Shown: positions 14,810 to 25,219, numbered from the stretch's first letter. The stretch is DNA of 43,076 nucleotides from Merismopedia glauca CCAP 1448/3 (GCF_003003775.1 NZ_PVWJ01000033.1:1-43076), one strand, 5' to 3'. The notes: generated by a model not told the origin, from the letters alone. Numbers and translations: made by a program.

Positions 14810-15889
14810 ATGCTTGACGCTATCATTGTGCTTCTATTTATTCTAGCGGTGGCAGGAATAGGATACGACAGCGCAGACATACTACCACCAGAAATGCAAG
14901 CCCAAGTCACAAATATCCAAGCTTTTCGTTGGGTAACAGCCGGTTTTGGGGCTTTAGTGGGCGGAGCGATCGGTTTATTAGCCCAAACCGCTTATCGCCG
15001 ACTGGAAAACAGAGTCAGAGAAATGCCCGTAGAAGTGCTACTAACTCGTTCTGTGGGGTTAGTAATTGCCTTGTTAGTCGCACTATTGATGCTAGCGCCT
15101 ATTTTCTTACTACCAACTCCTTCAGACCTATTCTTTATTAAGCCGCTAATAGCCGTTTTAGCAACTGTAACTTTCTCTTATTTAGGGGTTTCACTCGCAG
15201 ATACTCACGGACGTGCATTTTTACGGCTGCTTAATCCCAATAATACAGAAAGTATTCTGGTATCTGAAGGAACCCTCAAAGCTGCTGTAACTAAAGTATT
15301 AGATACTAGCTGTATTATCGATGGGCGAATTGAAGAGCTTTTGGGGACTGGCTTTGTTGAAGGACAAATTATCATTCCCCAGTTTGTTTTACAAGAGCTA
15401 CAACAATTAGCTGATGTCTCTAATGATATGAAGCGTTTGCGAGGACGTAGGGGTTTAGATATTCTCAACAGCATGAAAACGACTTATCCAGAGAGAATAA
15501 TCATTAATACTGTTGACTATGAAGATGTATCTACAGTTGACGCTAAGCTAGTCCGTTTTACTCAAGAAATCAACGGCACTTTATTAACCAATGACTACAA
15601 CCTTAGTAAAGTAGCTAAATTGCAGAAGGTGGTAGTCCTCAACGTCAACGATTTGGCGCAAGCGGTACGTCCTCTATACTTGCCTGGTGATAGTTTAGAT
15701 CTCAAAGTGATCAAAGAGGGTAAAGAGCCAACTCAAGGAATCGGCTATCTCAATGATGGCACGATGGTGGTTGTCGAAGAAGGACGCAGCTATGTAGGTA
15801 CTGAATTGCGAGTGATTGTGACTTCGGCTTTGCAAACTTCGGCGGGAAGGATGATTTTTGCTCGTCCTCAAAGTTCTGTCTTGGCATAA
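14810..15889 (+). CDS. Membrane-anchored PIN-TRAM domain protein (YacL-like)
   Basis: A 359-residue protein with N-terminal membrane segments (MLDAIIVLLFILAVAGIGY and more up to about 130). A PIN nuclease-fold domain follows with acidic residues Asp165 and Asp171 in VLDTSCIIDGRIEELL and a later acidic site in LLTNDYNL. A C-terminal TRAM RNA-binding domain covers about 305-359. This is the Bacillus YacL architecture; the role in cyanobacteria is not known, and RNA processing at the membrane is an inference. A frame-extending TTG at 14750 falls in a HIP1 site and lacks a ribosome binding site, so the ATG at 14810 is preferred. Confidence 0.9.
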   Translation: MLDAIIVLLFILAVAGIGYDSADILPPEMQAQVTNIQAFRWVTAGFGALVGGAIGLLAQTAYRRLENRVREMPVEVLLTRSVGLVIALLVALLMLAPIFLLPTPSDLFFIKPLIAVLATVTFSYLGVSLADTHGRAFLRLLNPNNTESILVSEGTLKAAVTKVLDTSCIIDGRIEELLGTGFVEGQIIIPQFVLQELQQLADVSNDMKRLRGRRGLDILNSMKTTYPERIIINTVDYEDVSTVDAKLVRFTQEINGTLLTNDYNLSKVAKLQKVVVLNVNDLAQAVRPLYLPGDSLDLKVIKEGKEPTQGIGYLNDGTMVVVEEGRSYVGTELRVIVTSALQTSAGRMIFARPQSSVLA

Positions 15890-16127
15890 CTGGCTTTAAC
15901 TAGAAATATTTCTCTATTAGTCTTGATTGGTATTTTTTCTAGCCCGATCAAGTGAATAAACATTGCATTTAAGTTATACCATTTTCGGCATTGTTGATTG
16001 TTGATTGTTGGTTGGGTTTTCTTCCAGCCTTATCTCTCACTCTTCCCACTTTTGCTGTCAACTTATTTCATAGCTTGATTCAGCAACGCCCCATTTTCAT
16101 GTTCTTGGGCTACAAATTGGGGTTTAT

Positions 16128-16215
16128 ACAGATCTGCTACATATTAACCTTCTGTAGGGGCGCAAAGCTTTGCGCCCCTACCCAACATTTGTAGCGTTTT
16201 CAAGGTGAATTGGTA
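16128..16215 (+). mobile_element. Palindromic MITE copy (c), left end diverged
   Basis: Shares AGATCTGCTACATATTAAC with the split copy at 3839-4151, has the perfect 28-bp palindrome at 16154-16181, and ends CAAGGTGAATTGGTA. The outermost left bases are not recognisable. Confidence 0.8.
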
Positions 16216-16216
16216 T

Positions 16217-16283
16217 TAGAGACGTTGCAATCAACGTCTCTACGTTTGGATCTGTAGCATGACTTTTGGGAATTGGTATTAGA
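16217..16283 (+). mobile_element. GACGTTG hairpin element joined to the MITE end
   Basis: TAGAGACGTTG-CAAT-CAACGTCTCTA (16217-16242) is followed by a spacer and GAATTGGTATTAGA at 16270-16283. The same 14 bases occur at 16207-16220, forming direct repeats around the element. The related copy at 21536-21592 also ends in the complement of GAATTGGTATTA. Confidence 0.7.
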
Positions 16284-16511
16284 TAGACCGCGATTTTACT
16301 TAATTATCTCTATATTTTCTCACCAGAGTAATAAAACAGACACTATGTTAGCTTAATTGCCTTCCGTATTTTCACTGGGTAAATTACACTTAGGGAAATC
16401 GCTGAATTTTCGGCTTATGTGGTTATAAAAAGATTAAATAGCCATGTAGAGACTGATTTATACCGAAGCAAATCGCATTCATAACTTACTTCTTTAGGAG
16501 GAACCCCAGTC

Positions 16512-17183
16512 ATGAAATTAGGAAAGGTTATAGCTTCTGTGGTTGGAGGGAGTACAGCATTTATCCTAGCTAGTGCTTTAACAGCTACTGGTACTAAAGC
16601 TGCAACAGTTGTCCTTGACTTTGAAGGTGTGGGTGACTTAAATCCAGTGGGAAATTTTTACGATACAGCCCCTCACGACTTCGATATTACTTTTTCTGAT
16701 AATGCTTTGGGAATTGTAGATGAAGATGCTGGTGGAAGCGGTAATTTTGGTGGCGAACCCAGTCGAGACACGGTACTCTTCTTCTTGGGTGGTTCGGCTG
16801 CCAGAATGAATGTCCTTAACGGCTTTACTACGGGTTTTTCATTCTTTTATTCAGCAATTAATAACCCAGGCTTTGTTAGAGTCCTTGATGCTAGTGATAA
16901 TGTTCTTGCACAAATAGATTTACCTACGACTCCATTCAATGGCGCTCCAGATCCAACAGGTCAATTTAGTCCTTTTGTGCCAATTGGTGTGACATTCCAA
17001 GGTACAGCTTTTGCTGTAGACTTTGGTGGAACTGTTAATCAGATTGGCTTTGATAACATTACTTTGGGTTCTGCTACTCCTGGAACCACAGTTCCCGAAC
17101 CTACTACTATTTTAGGTACTTTAGCCTTCAGCGCTTTGGGTGGTAGCACCTGGTTGAAACGCAGACGCAAACAGCAAGGCTAG
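16512..17183 (+). CDS. PEP-CTERM sorting domain protein
   Basis: A 223-residue secreted protein. The signal peptide is about residues 1-30 (MKLGKVIASVVGG to ATGTKAA). The middle begins VVLDFEGVGDLNPVGNFYD and resembles other cyanobacterial beta-sandwich PEP-CTERM proteins of unknown role. The C-terminus has the sorting signal VPEPTTILG, a hydrophobic stretch and the basic tail KRRRKQQG, which exosortase recognises during export to the surface or exopolysaccharide. AGGAGG lies 10 bases before the ATG. A clear terminator follows 20 bases after the stop, so it is a single-gene unit. The exosortase gene is not in the window. Confidence 0.93.
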   Translation: MKLGKVIASVVGGSTAFILASALTATGTKAATVVLDFEGVGDLNPVGNFYDTAPHDFDITFSDNALGIVDEDAGGSGNFGGEPSRDTVLFFLGGSAARMNVLNGFTTGFSFFYSAINNPGFVRVLDASDNVLAQIDLPTTPFNGAPDPTGQFSPFVPIGVTFQGTAFAVDFGGTVNQIGFDNITLGSATPGTTVPEPTTILGTLAFSALGGSTWLKRRRKQQG

Positions 17184-17202
17184 AACTAGCTAAAAGTTTG
17201 AG

Positions 17203-17236
17203 AAGTAGAGGTGCAACAACATCTCTACTTTTTTAT
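17203..17236 (+). terminator. Intrinsic terminator after the PEP-CTERM gene
   Basis: An 11-bp stem AAGTAGAGGTG/CATCTCTACTT (one G-T pair) with loop CAACAA runs into TTTTTT. Confidence 0.9.
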
Positions 17237-17276
17237 TGGCAATGAAACTATCGTCAGATATAGTATTTTTCATTTA

Positions 17277-17303
17277 ATACCAAATCACTAAATACTTGCT
17301 AAG
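17277..17303. repeat. MITE left-end fragment
   Basis: TACCAAATCACTAAATACTT matches the left end of the intact MITE at 5814, then similarity stops. The palindrome and right end are absent, so this is a decayed or truncated copy. A CTCCTGC/CTTCTGC heptamer run follows at about 17336-17361. Confidence 0.7.
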
Positions 17304-17404
17304 CTGATATGCAAATAAAAATTGGGTATTTACTCTTCCCTCCTGCCTCCTGCCTTCTGCCTGATCTCAACCTTGTAAATTAAATGCAAAGGCAAGCTTA
17401 GTAA

Positions 17405-20062
17405 CTATAAATACTCTCCATATTGCTGAATCAGTTTGGCAACTAATCCAGTCCAGCCAGTTTGATGACTAGCACCAATTCCCGCACCATTATCACCGTG
17501 GAAATATTCATAAAATAGGATTAAATCTTGCCAATTAGGATCGGTTTGAAACTTTTTAGTCCCACCATAAACAGGTCGTATACCTGCAAAGTTTTTCTCA
17601 AAAATAGCGATCGCTCTTTGAGATAATTCAGTAGCTACTTGCCAAAGAGTCATCATTTTTCCTGACCCAGTGGGATATTCTACTTGAAAATCATCTCCTA
17701 GGTAATGATGGAACTTTTGCAAAGATTCTATGAGCAGGAAATTGACGGGAAACCAAACAGGACCACGCCAGTTAGAGTTTCCACCAAATAAACCCGTACT
17801 AGATTCTGCTGGTTCATAATCTACTCTAAATTCACAGGTATTAGCCTTAAAAATATAAGGATGTTCCGCATGATATTTCGACAAAGCACGAATCCCATAT
17901 TCTCCTAAAAACTCAGTTTCATCGAGCATTTTTTGCAGAATGCGCCGCAGTTTATCTGGAGAAACAATAGCCAATAATCGCCGCGTACCCACACCATTAG
18001 TTGACATACAAGCTACATTTTGTCGTAAGTCAGGACGGTTTTTGATAAACCATTCTAATCGCAACTTGAAATTAGGCAACTTTTCTAGTATTTCTGGTTC
18101 AATAGTTTCCACCGCAAATAAAGGTATTAACCCCACCATTGAACGGACTTTTAAACTAATTTGTTGGTCGTTGGGGAGATGCAATACATCATAGTAAAAA
18201 CCATCAGATTCATCCCACAAACTAACTTCCTCTCCACCCATGTGATTCATGGCATTAGCTATATATAGGTAATGTTCAAAAAATTTGGTGGCAATATCTT
18301 CATATACTGGGTTAGTCTTCGCTAATTCTAGGGCTATAGTTAACATATTCAAACAATACATTGCCATCCAACTAGTACCATCAGATTGGTCAATATATCC
18401 ACCTGTCGGCAAAGTCGCACTGCGGTCAAATACTCCAATATTATCTAAACCCAGGAATCCTCCTTGAAAGACATTTCTTCCAGCCACATCTTTGCGATTT
18501 ACCCACCACGTAAAGTTGAGCATGAGCTTTTGAAAAACCCGTTCTAAAAATAGCCTATCCGATCGACCAAACATCTTTTGTTCAATCTTGTAAACTCGCC
18601 AAGTTGCCCAAGCATGAACGGGAGGATTAACATCACCAAAAGCCCATTCATAAGCGGGAAGTTGTCCATTGGGATGCATAAACCATTCCCTAGTTAAAAC
18701 ATCCAATTGGTGTTTAGCAAAATCTGGATCGACCATCGCGAGAGGAATGCAGTGAAAGGCTAAATCCCAAGCCGCATACCAAGGATATTCCCACTTATCT
18801 GGGATGGAAATAATATCTTGATTATCTAGATGAAACCACTCACTATTTCTCCCGTTTTTGCGCTCTTTTGCTACTGTTTTGTCTGCGGAATCACCTTTAA
18901 GCCAACTGTCAACATTGTAGTAATAAAATTGTTTGCTCCAAAGCATCCCTGCAAATGCTTGTCTTTGAATATTTCGTAAATCTTCGCTAATTTTAAAGGG
19001 AGTTATACGCTGATAGAACTCATTTGCTTCCTGCTGTCTGAGAGATATTTTTTGCTCAAATTCGGAACTAAAAGGAGTTAAAAAATTAGGTGAAGTCGTC
19101 AGCCGGAGACGGACTACTTTACTGGCTCCAGGTTCTATCGTTAATAAATAATTGACAGCAGCTTTTGTACCTGTTTTTCCTGGATTAACAGCTTGTTGAT
19201 GACCGTTAACAATATAGTCATTAATCCCATCTTTGACATATTTACCCTGATTGGAAACCCCAAACAGTTTTTCGTTGTTAGTTTCATTCTCAGTGAATAA
19301 AATTTCATTTAATCCCTCACAATACAAGTATTGTTCGCTTAAATCTGGGTGAATAGCTTGAATAGTTTGCCAAGAATTACCAGATTTAGTTTCTGTTAGT
19401 GAGGGTTTCTGGCGATCGCTGTTCCATGACCAAGTATTCCGAAACCAAAGAGTGGGTAGTAGATGCAGATCTTTCGTTTCTCTACCCCGATTAATCACAG
19501 TAATTTGGATAGAAATATCTTCAGGCTCATTTTTAGCATATTCAACAAATACATCAAAATAGCTATTGTCATCAAATACACCAGTATCGATTAATTCAAA
19601 CTCTGGTTCGTGACGGTTGCGATGACAATTTTGTGTAACTAATTGCTCGTAAGGAAAAGCTGTTTGAGGATATTTATATAATCCTTTCATGTAAGAATGG
19701 GTAGGGGTACTATCAAGATAAAAATAATATTCTTTAACGTCTTCCCCGTGATTACCCTCACTACCTGTTAAACCAAACAAGCGCTCTTTTAAAATAGGAT
19801 CTGCACCATTCCAAAGCGCGATCGCAAAACACAATCTCTGAGAGCGATCGCAAATTCCTAAAATTCCATCTTCCCCCCAACGATAGGCACGAGAACGAGC
19901 TTGATCGTGGGTAAAATGATCCCAAGCACTACCATCAGAACTGTAATCTTCTCGCACCGTACCCCATTGTCTTTCACTTAAATATGGTCCCCATTGATAC
20001 CATTTTGCTTGGTTAGTACGGGCTGCTTCTAATCTAATTTCTTCTTGAGTTAGAGGTTTCAT
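17405..20062 (-). CDS. MGH1-like/GH63-type glucosidase
   Basis: An 885-residue cytoplasmic glycoside hydrolase of the GH63 (mannosyl-oligosaccharide glucosidase-like) group, with an (alpha/alpha)6 barrel in the C-terminal half. Recognised by [19 protein letters not shown] at the start, the central [38 protein letters not shown] and the late [20 protein letters not shown]. Bacterial homologues act on glucosylglycerate, mannosylglycerate or alpha-glucosides; the substrate here is unknown. No signal peptide. It is followed closely (after 220 bases) by the convergent PEP-CTERM terminator, with no evident operon partner. Confidence 0.88.
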   Translation of the reverse strand: MKPLTQEEIRLEAARTNQAKWYQWGPYLSERQWGTVREDYSSDGSAWDHFTHDQARSRAYRWGEDGILGICDRSQRLCFAIALWNGADPILKERLFGLTGSEGNHGEDVKEYYFYLDSTPTHSYMKGLYKYPQTAFPYEQLVTQNCHRNRHEPEFELIDTGVFDDNSYFDVFVEYAKNEPEDISIQITVINRGRETKDLHLLPTLWFRNTWSWNSDRQKPSLTETKSGNSWQTIQAIHPDLSEQYLYCEGLNEILFTENETNNEKLFGVSNQGKYVKDGINDYIVNGHQQAVNPGKTGTKAAVNYLLTIEPGASKVVRLRLTTSPNFLTPFSSEFEQKISLRQQEANEFYQRITPFKISEDLRNIQRQAFAGMLWSKQFYYYNVDSWLKGDSADKTVAKERKNGRNSEWFHLDNQDIISIPDKWEYPWYAAWDLAFHCIPLAMVDPDFAKHQLDVLTREWFMHPNGQLPAYEWAFGDVNPPVHAWATWRVYKIEQKMFGRSDRLFLERVFQKLMLNFTWWVNRKDVAGRNVFQGGFLGLDNIGVFDRSATLPTGGYIDQSDGTSWMAMYCLNMLTIALELAKTNPVYEDIATKFFEHYLYIANAMNHMGGEEVSLWDESDGFYYDVLHLPNDQQISLKVRSMVGLIPLFAVETIEPEILEKLPNFKLRLEWFIKNRPDLRQNVACMSTNGVGTRRLLAIVSPDKLRRILQKMLDETEFLGEYGIRALSKYHAEHPYIFKANTCEFRVDYEPAESSTGLFGGNSNWRGPVWFPVNFLLIESLQKFHHYLGDDFQVEYPTGSGKMMTLWQVATELSQRAIAIFEKNFAGIRPVYGGTKKFQTDPNWQDLILFYEYFHGDNGAGIGASHQTGWTGLVAKLIQQYGEYL

Positions 20063-20411
20063 AATTTTAGTATTGCTGGCATTGCTGATTTGAAGTATGA
20101 ATTGTTGATTGTTGATTGGGTTTTCTTTCGCCCCGATCTCTCACTATTTTGACTTCTGACTTCTGTACAGACGTAGCACTGCTACGTCTCTACGACTGAC
20201 TTCTGACTTCATGCACTAGTTCATACCTTGATTCAGCAACGCCGGATTGCTCTGTCTATGCTTATCCCTACACCCCACATCCTAACTAGCAAATTAAATG
20301 CGTGTATAGATTATGGTTTACTATCTGGAGTATTCCTGTTCGATCCTAGATCTGGCTGAATTGTTGCTGAAGAATTCTGAGGAAAATCTTGACTATGAAT
20401 GCAGCCTAAAC
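20063..20411. other. 349-bp intergenic region with repeats
   Basis: Contains a TTGTTGA heptamer run near 20099-20117, CTTCTGA units near 20150-20165 and 20197-20212, and a GACGTAGCACTGCTACGTC palindrome between them. The rest shows no gene. Confidence 0.6.
20165..20193. repeat. Palindromic repeat, GACGTAGCACTGCTACGTC family
   Basis: A 29-bp inverted repeat flanked on both sides by CTTCTGA heptamers. One arm mismatch (GTACAG against CTCTAC) at the ends. Confidence 0.85.
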
Positions 20412-21047
20412 TCAGGAAAAACTCATAGAGTTGTCAGTAGCACTACAAGCGGATAAAGATTTACAAAGTAATAACCGATTTGGTTGTTTGAACCACAACC
20501 AACTCCAACTCGATTCTGCTTGTTTGAGTCGATAGCCTAAATTGAGATAAAGTTGTCGCGCTTCCTGATTATTATCTAAAACGTGCAGATAAATTTCTCT
20601 AAACCCCCACTGACAAGCTTTAGCTTCGCAAACCTCTAGTAGCTTTTTCGCTATCCCTTGACGGCGATAGTCTCGATCTACAGCTAAGTTAGAGATATAC
20701 ACATAAGGTTTATGAGGTTCTGCTTCCCAAAATAAGGGAGATTTAACCGCTATTTCCACCGTTCCTAAGAGGTATTCTCCCCCCAAAGAGTTGGTATTTG
20801 TCGCTACTAAACAGATATAACGATAAGTTGGGGAAATCAAACGATTTTTCACATCTTCGTAGATCCCCAGCCGAACTACAGGATAAAGCCAGTTATACAA
20901 ACCCATATTGGAGTGAAAACCATCTGCTAAAATTTCCGCTATGGTGATTGAGTCTTCTATTTCGGCAGCACGGATACACATCCCCTGGGAGCGATCGCTT
21001 GCAGGTAAACTATAGTCATCATCAAAGTTTGCACCTGTGGCTGGCAT
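20412..21047 (-). CDS. GNAT family N-acetyltransferase
   Basis: A 211-residue GCN5-related acetyltransferase. The acetyl-CoA-binding motif A is ISNLAVDRDYRRQGIAKKLL (about 119-138), followed by motif B NNQEARQLYLNLGYR. An N-terminal extension of about 25 residues precedes IRAAEIEDSITIAEIL. Similar cyanobacterial and plastid proteins exist, but the acetyl acceptor cannot be inferred. The ATG start is chosen because it opens the frame; the internal Met before CIRAAEIED (residue 23) would also be plausible. It stands alone, divergent from the tRNA gene. Confidence 0.88.
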   Translation of the reverse strand: MPATGANFDDDYSLPASDRSQGMCIRAAEIEDSITIAEILADGFHSNMGLYNWLYPVVRLGIYEDVKNRLISPTYRYICLVATNTNSLGGEYLLGTVEIAVKSPLFWEAEPHKPYVYISNLAVDRDYRRQGIAKKLLEVCEAKACQWGFREIYLHVLDNNQEARQLYLNLGYRLKQAESSWSWLWFKQPNRLLLCKSLSACSATDNSMSFS

Positions 21048-21191
21048 ATATTTGGGAGTATGACCTTATGATTGACAGCAAACCGCGATCGTGACAGATC
21101 CAGTTTTTTTAAAGACAGACCAAACACTTTAACCTAGAATTATGCTATTCTAATCAAAGGTAGTGCAAAAAGCCGATCCGATTGTTTCCGC

Positions 21192-21262
21192 GCGGGCGTA
21201 GTTTAGTGGTAAAACCTTAGCCTTCCAAGCTAATGATGCGAGTTCGATTCTCGCCGCCCGCT
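21192..21262 (+). tRNA. tRNA-Gly (anticodon TCC)
   Basis: Cloverleaf: acceptor GCGGGCG/CGCCCGC with discriminator T, D arm GTTTAGTGGTAAAAC, anticodon stem TTAGC/GCTAA with loop CTTCCAA (anticodon TCC), and T arm GCGAG-TTCGATT-CTCGC. 71 bases; CCA is not encoded. Confidence 0.95.
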
Positions 21263-21295
21263 TCTGAGAGCATAACTTAAGACGAGAATAGCCAA

Positions 21296-21454
21296 TTAGG
21301 CAGTCGATCGCGAATTCTCCCTACTGAGCTTTTTTACCTTGTCTTTTAAAGCCATCAATCGTTGCCGTAGAGTCAAGCGATCGCTTTTACCTGTAATGCT
21401 GTAACCAATCAATTGTTCTATCCGTTCTTCATCATGGTAGATAAAGTGTTGCCA
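21296..21454 (-). pseudogene. Possible remnant of a coding sequence
   Basis: A minus-strand frame of 52 codons with no ATG and two stops directly upstream. It reads QHFIYHDEERIEQLIGYSIT and then SDRLTLRQRLMALKDKVKKL before TAA. The charged, helix-like composition and a HIP1 site suggest a decayed gene end, but the family is not recognised and chance cannot be excluded. Confidence 0.3.
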
Positions 21455-21535
21455 CTACTAAATCGCAATACATCAAGTTTAGAACTCAGTTATCTCCAAA
21501 AAACACTTTGTCATTTCTCAAAAGCGATCGCAATT

Positions 21536-21592
21536 AATACCAATTCTTGAAAGTAGAGACGTTGCGATGCAACGTCTCTACACACCAATTAT
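21536..21592 (-). mobile_element. GACGTTG hairpin element
   Basis: TAATACCAATTCTTGAAA leads into a 29-bp inverted repeat GTAGAGACGTTGCGA/GCAACGTCTCTAC (21553-21581) and ends ACACCAATT. Inverted relative to the copy at 16217-16283. It lies about 250 bases upstream of clpC. Confidence 0.75.
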
Positions 21593-21840
21593 GTAACCCC
21601 ACAAATGAACATGGTATAAGTTTGATTTGGCTCGATCCCTCAAAATTACTAGACTAATAGTGACGCGAATCTCATCAACAAATAATACCCAATCGATCTC
21701 AGAATTAAGAAGATTGATTAAATAGCCGAGAAAACCGACATAAATCTCTTGCAAAAAGTAGTCTTGACCGTACAAACTAAAAGAATTCACTGTGTTAGAA
21801 TCAGCATCACAGGCACGCAGCAGGGGAACTGAAAAACGCT

Positions 21841-24330
21841 ATGTTTGAACGTTTTACAGAAAAAGCCATTAAGGTAATTATGCTTGCCCAGGAAGAAGCA
21901 CGTCGCCTGGGTCATAACTTCGTGGGTACAGAGCAAATCTTATTAGGACTAATTGGTGAAGGTACAGGAGTAGCTGCTAAAGTCCTCAAATCTATGGGTG
22001 TCAATCTTAAAGATGCCAGAATTGAAGTTGAAAAAATTATTGGTAGAGGTTCTGGCTTCGTCGCCGTAGAAATTCCTTTTACTCCTAGAGCCAAAAGAGT
22101 ACTAGAGTTATCTTTAGAAGAAGCTAGACAGTTAGGGCATAACTATATCGGTACAGAACACTTACTTTTGGGATTAATTCGCGAAGGAGAAGGAGTAGCT
22201 GCTAGGGTCCTCGAAAATTTGGGAGTTGACTTATCCAAAGTTCGCACCCAAGTCATTAGAATGCTAGGCGAAACCGCAGAAGTTTCCACCGTTGGCGGCG
22301 GATCGGGACGAACTAAAACTCCTACCCTAGATGAATTTGGCTCTAACTTGACAGAAATGGCAAAAGAAGGCAAGTTAGATCCTGTCGTCGGTCGCCAGAA
22401 GGAAATTGAGAGAGTAATCCAAATTCTAGGACGGCGTACCAAAAATAACCCCGTACTGATCGGCGAACCAGGTGTTGGTAAAACAGCTATAGCGGAAGGA
22501 TTAGCTCAACGGATTGCCAACAACGATATACCCGATATTTTGGAAGATAAACGGGTCGTTACCCTCGATATTGGTCTATTGGTAGCTGGAACCAAGTATC
22601 GAGGCGAATTTGAAGAACGGCTCAAGAAAATCATGGATGAAATTCGTCAAGCCGGAAACGTAGTTTTGGTAATTGATGAAGTTCATACTCTGATCGGTGC
22701 TGGTGCGGCTGAAGGTGCAATTGACGCGGCTAATATCCTCAAACCAGCCTTAGCTAGAGGCGAGTTACAGTGTATTGGTGCAACGACACTAGATGAATAT
22801 CGCAAGCATATTGAAAGAGATGCAGCCTTAGAAAGAAGGTTCCAACCCGTTATGGTGGGAGAACCAACCGTCGAAGAAACCATCGAGATTCTGTATGGGT
22901 TACGCGAGCGCTACGAACAGCACCACAAGCTAAAAATCACCGATATTGCGGTAGAAGCTGCGGCTAAGCTCTCCGATCGCTATATCTCAGACCGTTACCT
23001 ACCAGACAAAGCGATCGATTTGATTGACGAAGCTGGTTCTAGAGTCAGGTTAATTAACTCCCAATTGCCTCCAGCAGCTAAAGAACTAGACAAAGAACTG
23101 CGTCAAGTCCTCAAAGATAAAGACGATGCAGTTAGGGGTCAAGACTTCGAGAAAGCTGGACAGTTGCGCGATCGCGAAATGGAAATCAAAGCTGAAATCC
23201 GCGCTTTAGCTCAAAACAAGAAAACTGACTCCAAAACCGACACTCTTTCCCCAGTCGTCACGGAAGAAGATATCGCTCATATCGTCGCCTCTTGGACTGG
23301 CGTTCCCGTCAACAAGCTAACTGAATCTGAATCAGAAAAGCTGTTGCACATGGAAGATACCTTACACCAACGCCTGATTGGACAACACGATGCGGTCACC
23401 GCCGTATCGAAAGCCATTCGTCGCGCTAGAGTCGGTTTGAAGAATCCTAACCGTCCCATCGCTAGTTTCATCTTCTCAGGTCCTACAGGGGTAGGTAAGA
23501 CAGAATTAACCAAAGCCTTAGCTGCTTACTTCTTTGGTTCTGAAGATGCGATGATTCGCCTCGATATGTCCGAATATATGGAACGCCATACAGTTTCTAA
23601 ACTGATTGGTTCCCCTCCAGGATATGTCGGCTATAACGAAGGTGGTCAACTGACAGAAGCTGTCCGCAGAAGACCATATACGGTGGTGCTATTCGACGAA
23701 ATCGAAAAAGCTCACCCCGATGTCTTCAATATGCTATTGCAGATTTTAGAAGACGGACGACTTACCGATGCTAAAGGTAGAACGGTAGACTTCAAGAATA
23801 CCCTTTTGATTCTTACCTCTAACATTGGTTCTAAGGTAATTGAAAAAGGCGGTGGCGGTTTAGGATTCGATTTTGCCGAAAATCAAACCGAATCTCAATA
23901 CAACCGAATTCGTTCTTTAGTCAACGAAGAACTGAAAAACTACTTCCGTCCAGAGTTCCTCAATCGGGTAGACGAAATTATTGTCTTCCGTCAACTCACC
24001 AAAGACGAAGTTAAAGAAATCGCCGAAATTCTGCTCAAGGAAGTATTCGGTCGCTTGACGGAGCAAGGAATTACTCTAGAATTAACCGATAAATTCAAAG
24101 ATCGGTTAGTCGATGAAGGCTATAACCCCAGTTACGGAGCGCGTCCCTTACGTAGAGCGATTATGCGCCTGTTAGAAGACGTTTTAGCTGAAGAAATCCT
24201 CTCTGGTCGCATTAGAGACGGAGGAACCGCCTCGGTCGATATTGGCGAAGACGGTCAAGTCAAAGTTGAAACCAAAGAAACAGAAACTAGAGAATTAATT
24301 TCTTCCACGGCTGATACAGTTGCAAGTTAG
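21841..24330 (+). CDS. clpC: ATP-dependent Clp protease ATP-binding subunit ClpC
   Basis: Hsp100 unfoldase that feeds substrates to the ClpP/ClpR protease, essential in cyanobacteria. 829 residues. Two N-terminal Clp repeats ([20 protein letters not shown] and [16 protein letters not shown]) are followed by AAA+ module 1 with Walker A GEPGVGKT (208-215) and Walker [10 protein letters not shown]. The UVR-type coiled segment near 420-455 ([18 protein letters not shown]) distinguishes ClpC from ClpA/B. AAA+ module 2 has Walker A GPTGVGKT (547-554) and ends with the [12 protein letters not shown] sensor-2 region. The ATG at 21841 gives the canonical start. A strong terminator lies 30 bases after the stop, so it is monocistronic. 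Confidence 0.97.
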   Translation: MFERFTEKAIKVIMLAQEEARRLGHNFVGTEQILLGLIGEGTGVAAKVLKSMGVNLKDARIEVEKIIGRGSGFVAVEIPFTPRAKRVLELSLEEARQLGHNYIGTEHLLLGLIREGEGVAARVLENLGVDLSKVRTQVIRMLGETAEVSTVGGGSGRTKTPTLDEFGSNLTEMAKEGKLDPVVGRQKEIERVIQILGRRTKNNPVLIGEPGVGKTAIAEGLAQRIANNDIPDILEDKRVVTLDIGLLVAGTKYRGEFEERLKKIMDEIRQAGNVVLVIDEVHTLIGAGAAEGAIDAANILKPALARGELQCIGATTLDEYRKHIERDAALERRFQPVMVGEPTVEETIEILYGLRERYEQHHKLKITDIAVEAAAKLSDRYISDRYLPDKAIDLIDEAGSRVRLINSQLPPAAKELDKELRQVLKDKDDAVRGQDFEKAGQLRDREMEIKAEIRALAQNKKTDSKTDTLSPVVTEEDIAHIVASWTGVPVNKLTESESEKLLHMEDTLHQRLIGQHDAVTAVSKAIRRARVGLKNPNRPIASFIFSGPTGVGKTELTKALAAYFFGSEDAMIRLDMSEYMERHTVSKLIGSPPGYVGYNEGGQLTEAVRRRPYTVVLFDEIEKAHPDVFNMLLQILEDGRLTDAKGRTVDFKNTLLILTSNIGSKVIEKGGGGLGFDFAENQTESQYNRIRSLVNEELKNYFRPEFLNRVDEIIVFRQLTKDEVKEIAEILLKEVFGRLTEQGITLELTDKFKDRLVDEGYNPSYGARPLRRAIMRLLEDVLAEEILSGRIRDGGTASVDIGEDGQVKVETKETETRELISSTADTVAS

Positions 24331-24359
24331 ATATCAATCAATAGATGAATAAGTTCAGG

Positions 24360-24388
24360 GACGGTAGTTTACCTACCGTCTTTTTTTT
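24360..24388 (+). terminator. Intrinsic terminator after clpC
   Basis: An 8-bp stem GACGGTAG/CTACCGTC with loop TTTAC is followed by eight T. Confidence 0.93.
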
Positions 24389-24393
24389 GCGGA

Positions 24394-24477
24394 ACTTACG
24401 CACAGATATCATAGGTAGGGTAGGCATTGCCTACCTTACTCCAAAGATAGGATAGTGTAAAATTTGGCAATCTGCAT
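24394..24477 (-). mobile_element. GTAGGCAATGCCTAC palindromic element, copy 2
   Basis: Inverted copy of the element at 14499-14577, sharing CTTACGCACAGATA at one end and GTGTAAAATTTGGCAATCTG at the other, with the palindrome GTAGGCATTGCCTAC inside. It begins 6 bases after the clpC terminator. Confidence 0.75.
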
Positions 24478-24510
24478 CAATCCTATCTATATGGTGAAAC
24501 GTAAATATTC

Positions 24511-25128
24511 ATGTTAAAACCAACTTTAGCTGCCTTAATTCTCTTACTAAGTACCGTCTCACCCGCAACTGCGGATTTGGGGAAAAGAATTGTAAGAGGA
24601 GATTGCGGTAGACGTAGTTGCAAAGCTGTGCTGAAAGACTTACGCAGCCGTTATCCCGATTATATTCGGGAATTTGAGAAACAATGCGATCGCCCCAGAA
24701 TTTTGGGGTTGCAAGTAGGTGTAGGTAATAGTAATGCTCAACAAGTTTGGTTTTACTGCTGGGATGCTAAAAAAGAACAAGGGACTCGTTACGGCAGTTA
24801 TCTGGGTACTCTACCGCTTCTAGGTAGTGATGAGGCTAAGTTTTTGTCACCTTTACCTAGCGATTCGCCATATACAGCAGAGTTAAAATCGCGCTATCTG
24901 GCAGCTATTAAAAAAGCTCAGTTTGAATGTGCTACCAAAAGCGGTAATTTTATTATTTTAACTTCAGAATCAGATAATACGGTGCAATTGCAATGTTATT
25001 TCCAAGGTGGCGTACAACCTTTAGACGAGAATGGTGATTTTAAGTCTGATGGTGAAGCGTCTAGGGGTGCGAGTGTAGATGAAATTTTGGGTACTTTTCC
25101 AGTGAGTGAAAGTATGGAGATAAAGTGA
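24511..25128 (+). CDS. Secreted Cys-containing protein of unknown function
   Basis: A 205-residue protein, not recognised as a known family. Residues 1-21 form a signal peptide (MLKPTLAALILLLSTVSPATA, AxA cleavage site). The mature part has six cysteines, at about 32 and 37 (GDCGRRSCKAV), 59, 83, 140 and 162. Such spacing would allow three disulfides in the periplasm. No membrane helix after the signal. Start ATG at 24511; upstream lies a palindromic element 34 bases away, which probably contributes to the leader. It is convergent with the helicase gene. A gene of this type with a HIP1 site looks native. Confidence 0.7.
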   Translation: MLKPTLAALILLLSTVSPATADLGKRIVRGDCGRRSCKAVLKDLRSRYPDYIREFEKQCDRPRILGLQVGVGNSNAQQVWFYCWDAKKEQGTRYGSYLGTLPLLGSDEAKFLSPLPSDSPYTAELKSRYLAAIKKAQFECATKSGNFIILTSESDNTVQLQCYFQGGVQPLDENGDFKSDGEASRGASVDEILGTFPVSESMEIK

Positions 25129-25175
25129 ATGCTATTCTCTAAGCTACTTTGTAAATAAAAATTACTTATTTTATT

Positions 25176-25213
25176 TCCCTTCTTCCTTCTTCCTTCTTCC
25201 TTCTTCCCTCTTC
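25176..25213. repeat. TTCTTCC heptamer tandem repeat
   Basis: About five tandem CTTCTTC/CTTCCTT heptamers between the convergent secreted-protein and helicase genes. Confidence 0.8.
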
Positions 25214-25219
25214 GTTCTT

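Larger units (their letters stand above)
15890..16511. other. 622-bp intergenic region with stacked repeats
   Basis: Holds a TTGTTGA heptamer run near 15992-16011, a palindromic MITE copy, a GACGTTG hairpin element joined to it, and then about 230 bases of AT-rich leader for the PEP-CTERM gene ending in AGGAGG at 16496-16501. A 67-codon frame that runs into the MITE is not considered a gene. Confidence 0.6.

Noticed and set aside
15991-16194. Plus-strand 67-codon open frame.
   Set aside because: It starts in a heptamer repeat and runs through the MITE palindrome, so it is not a plausible gene.
21578-21790. Minus-strand 70-codon open frame upstream of clpC.
   Set aside because: It ends inside a palindromic element, covers the clpC promoter region, and its translation matches no family I recognise.
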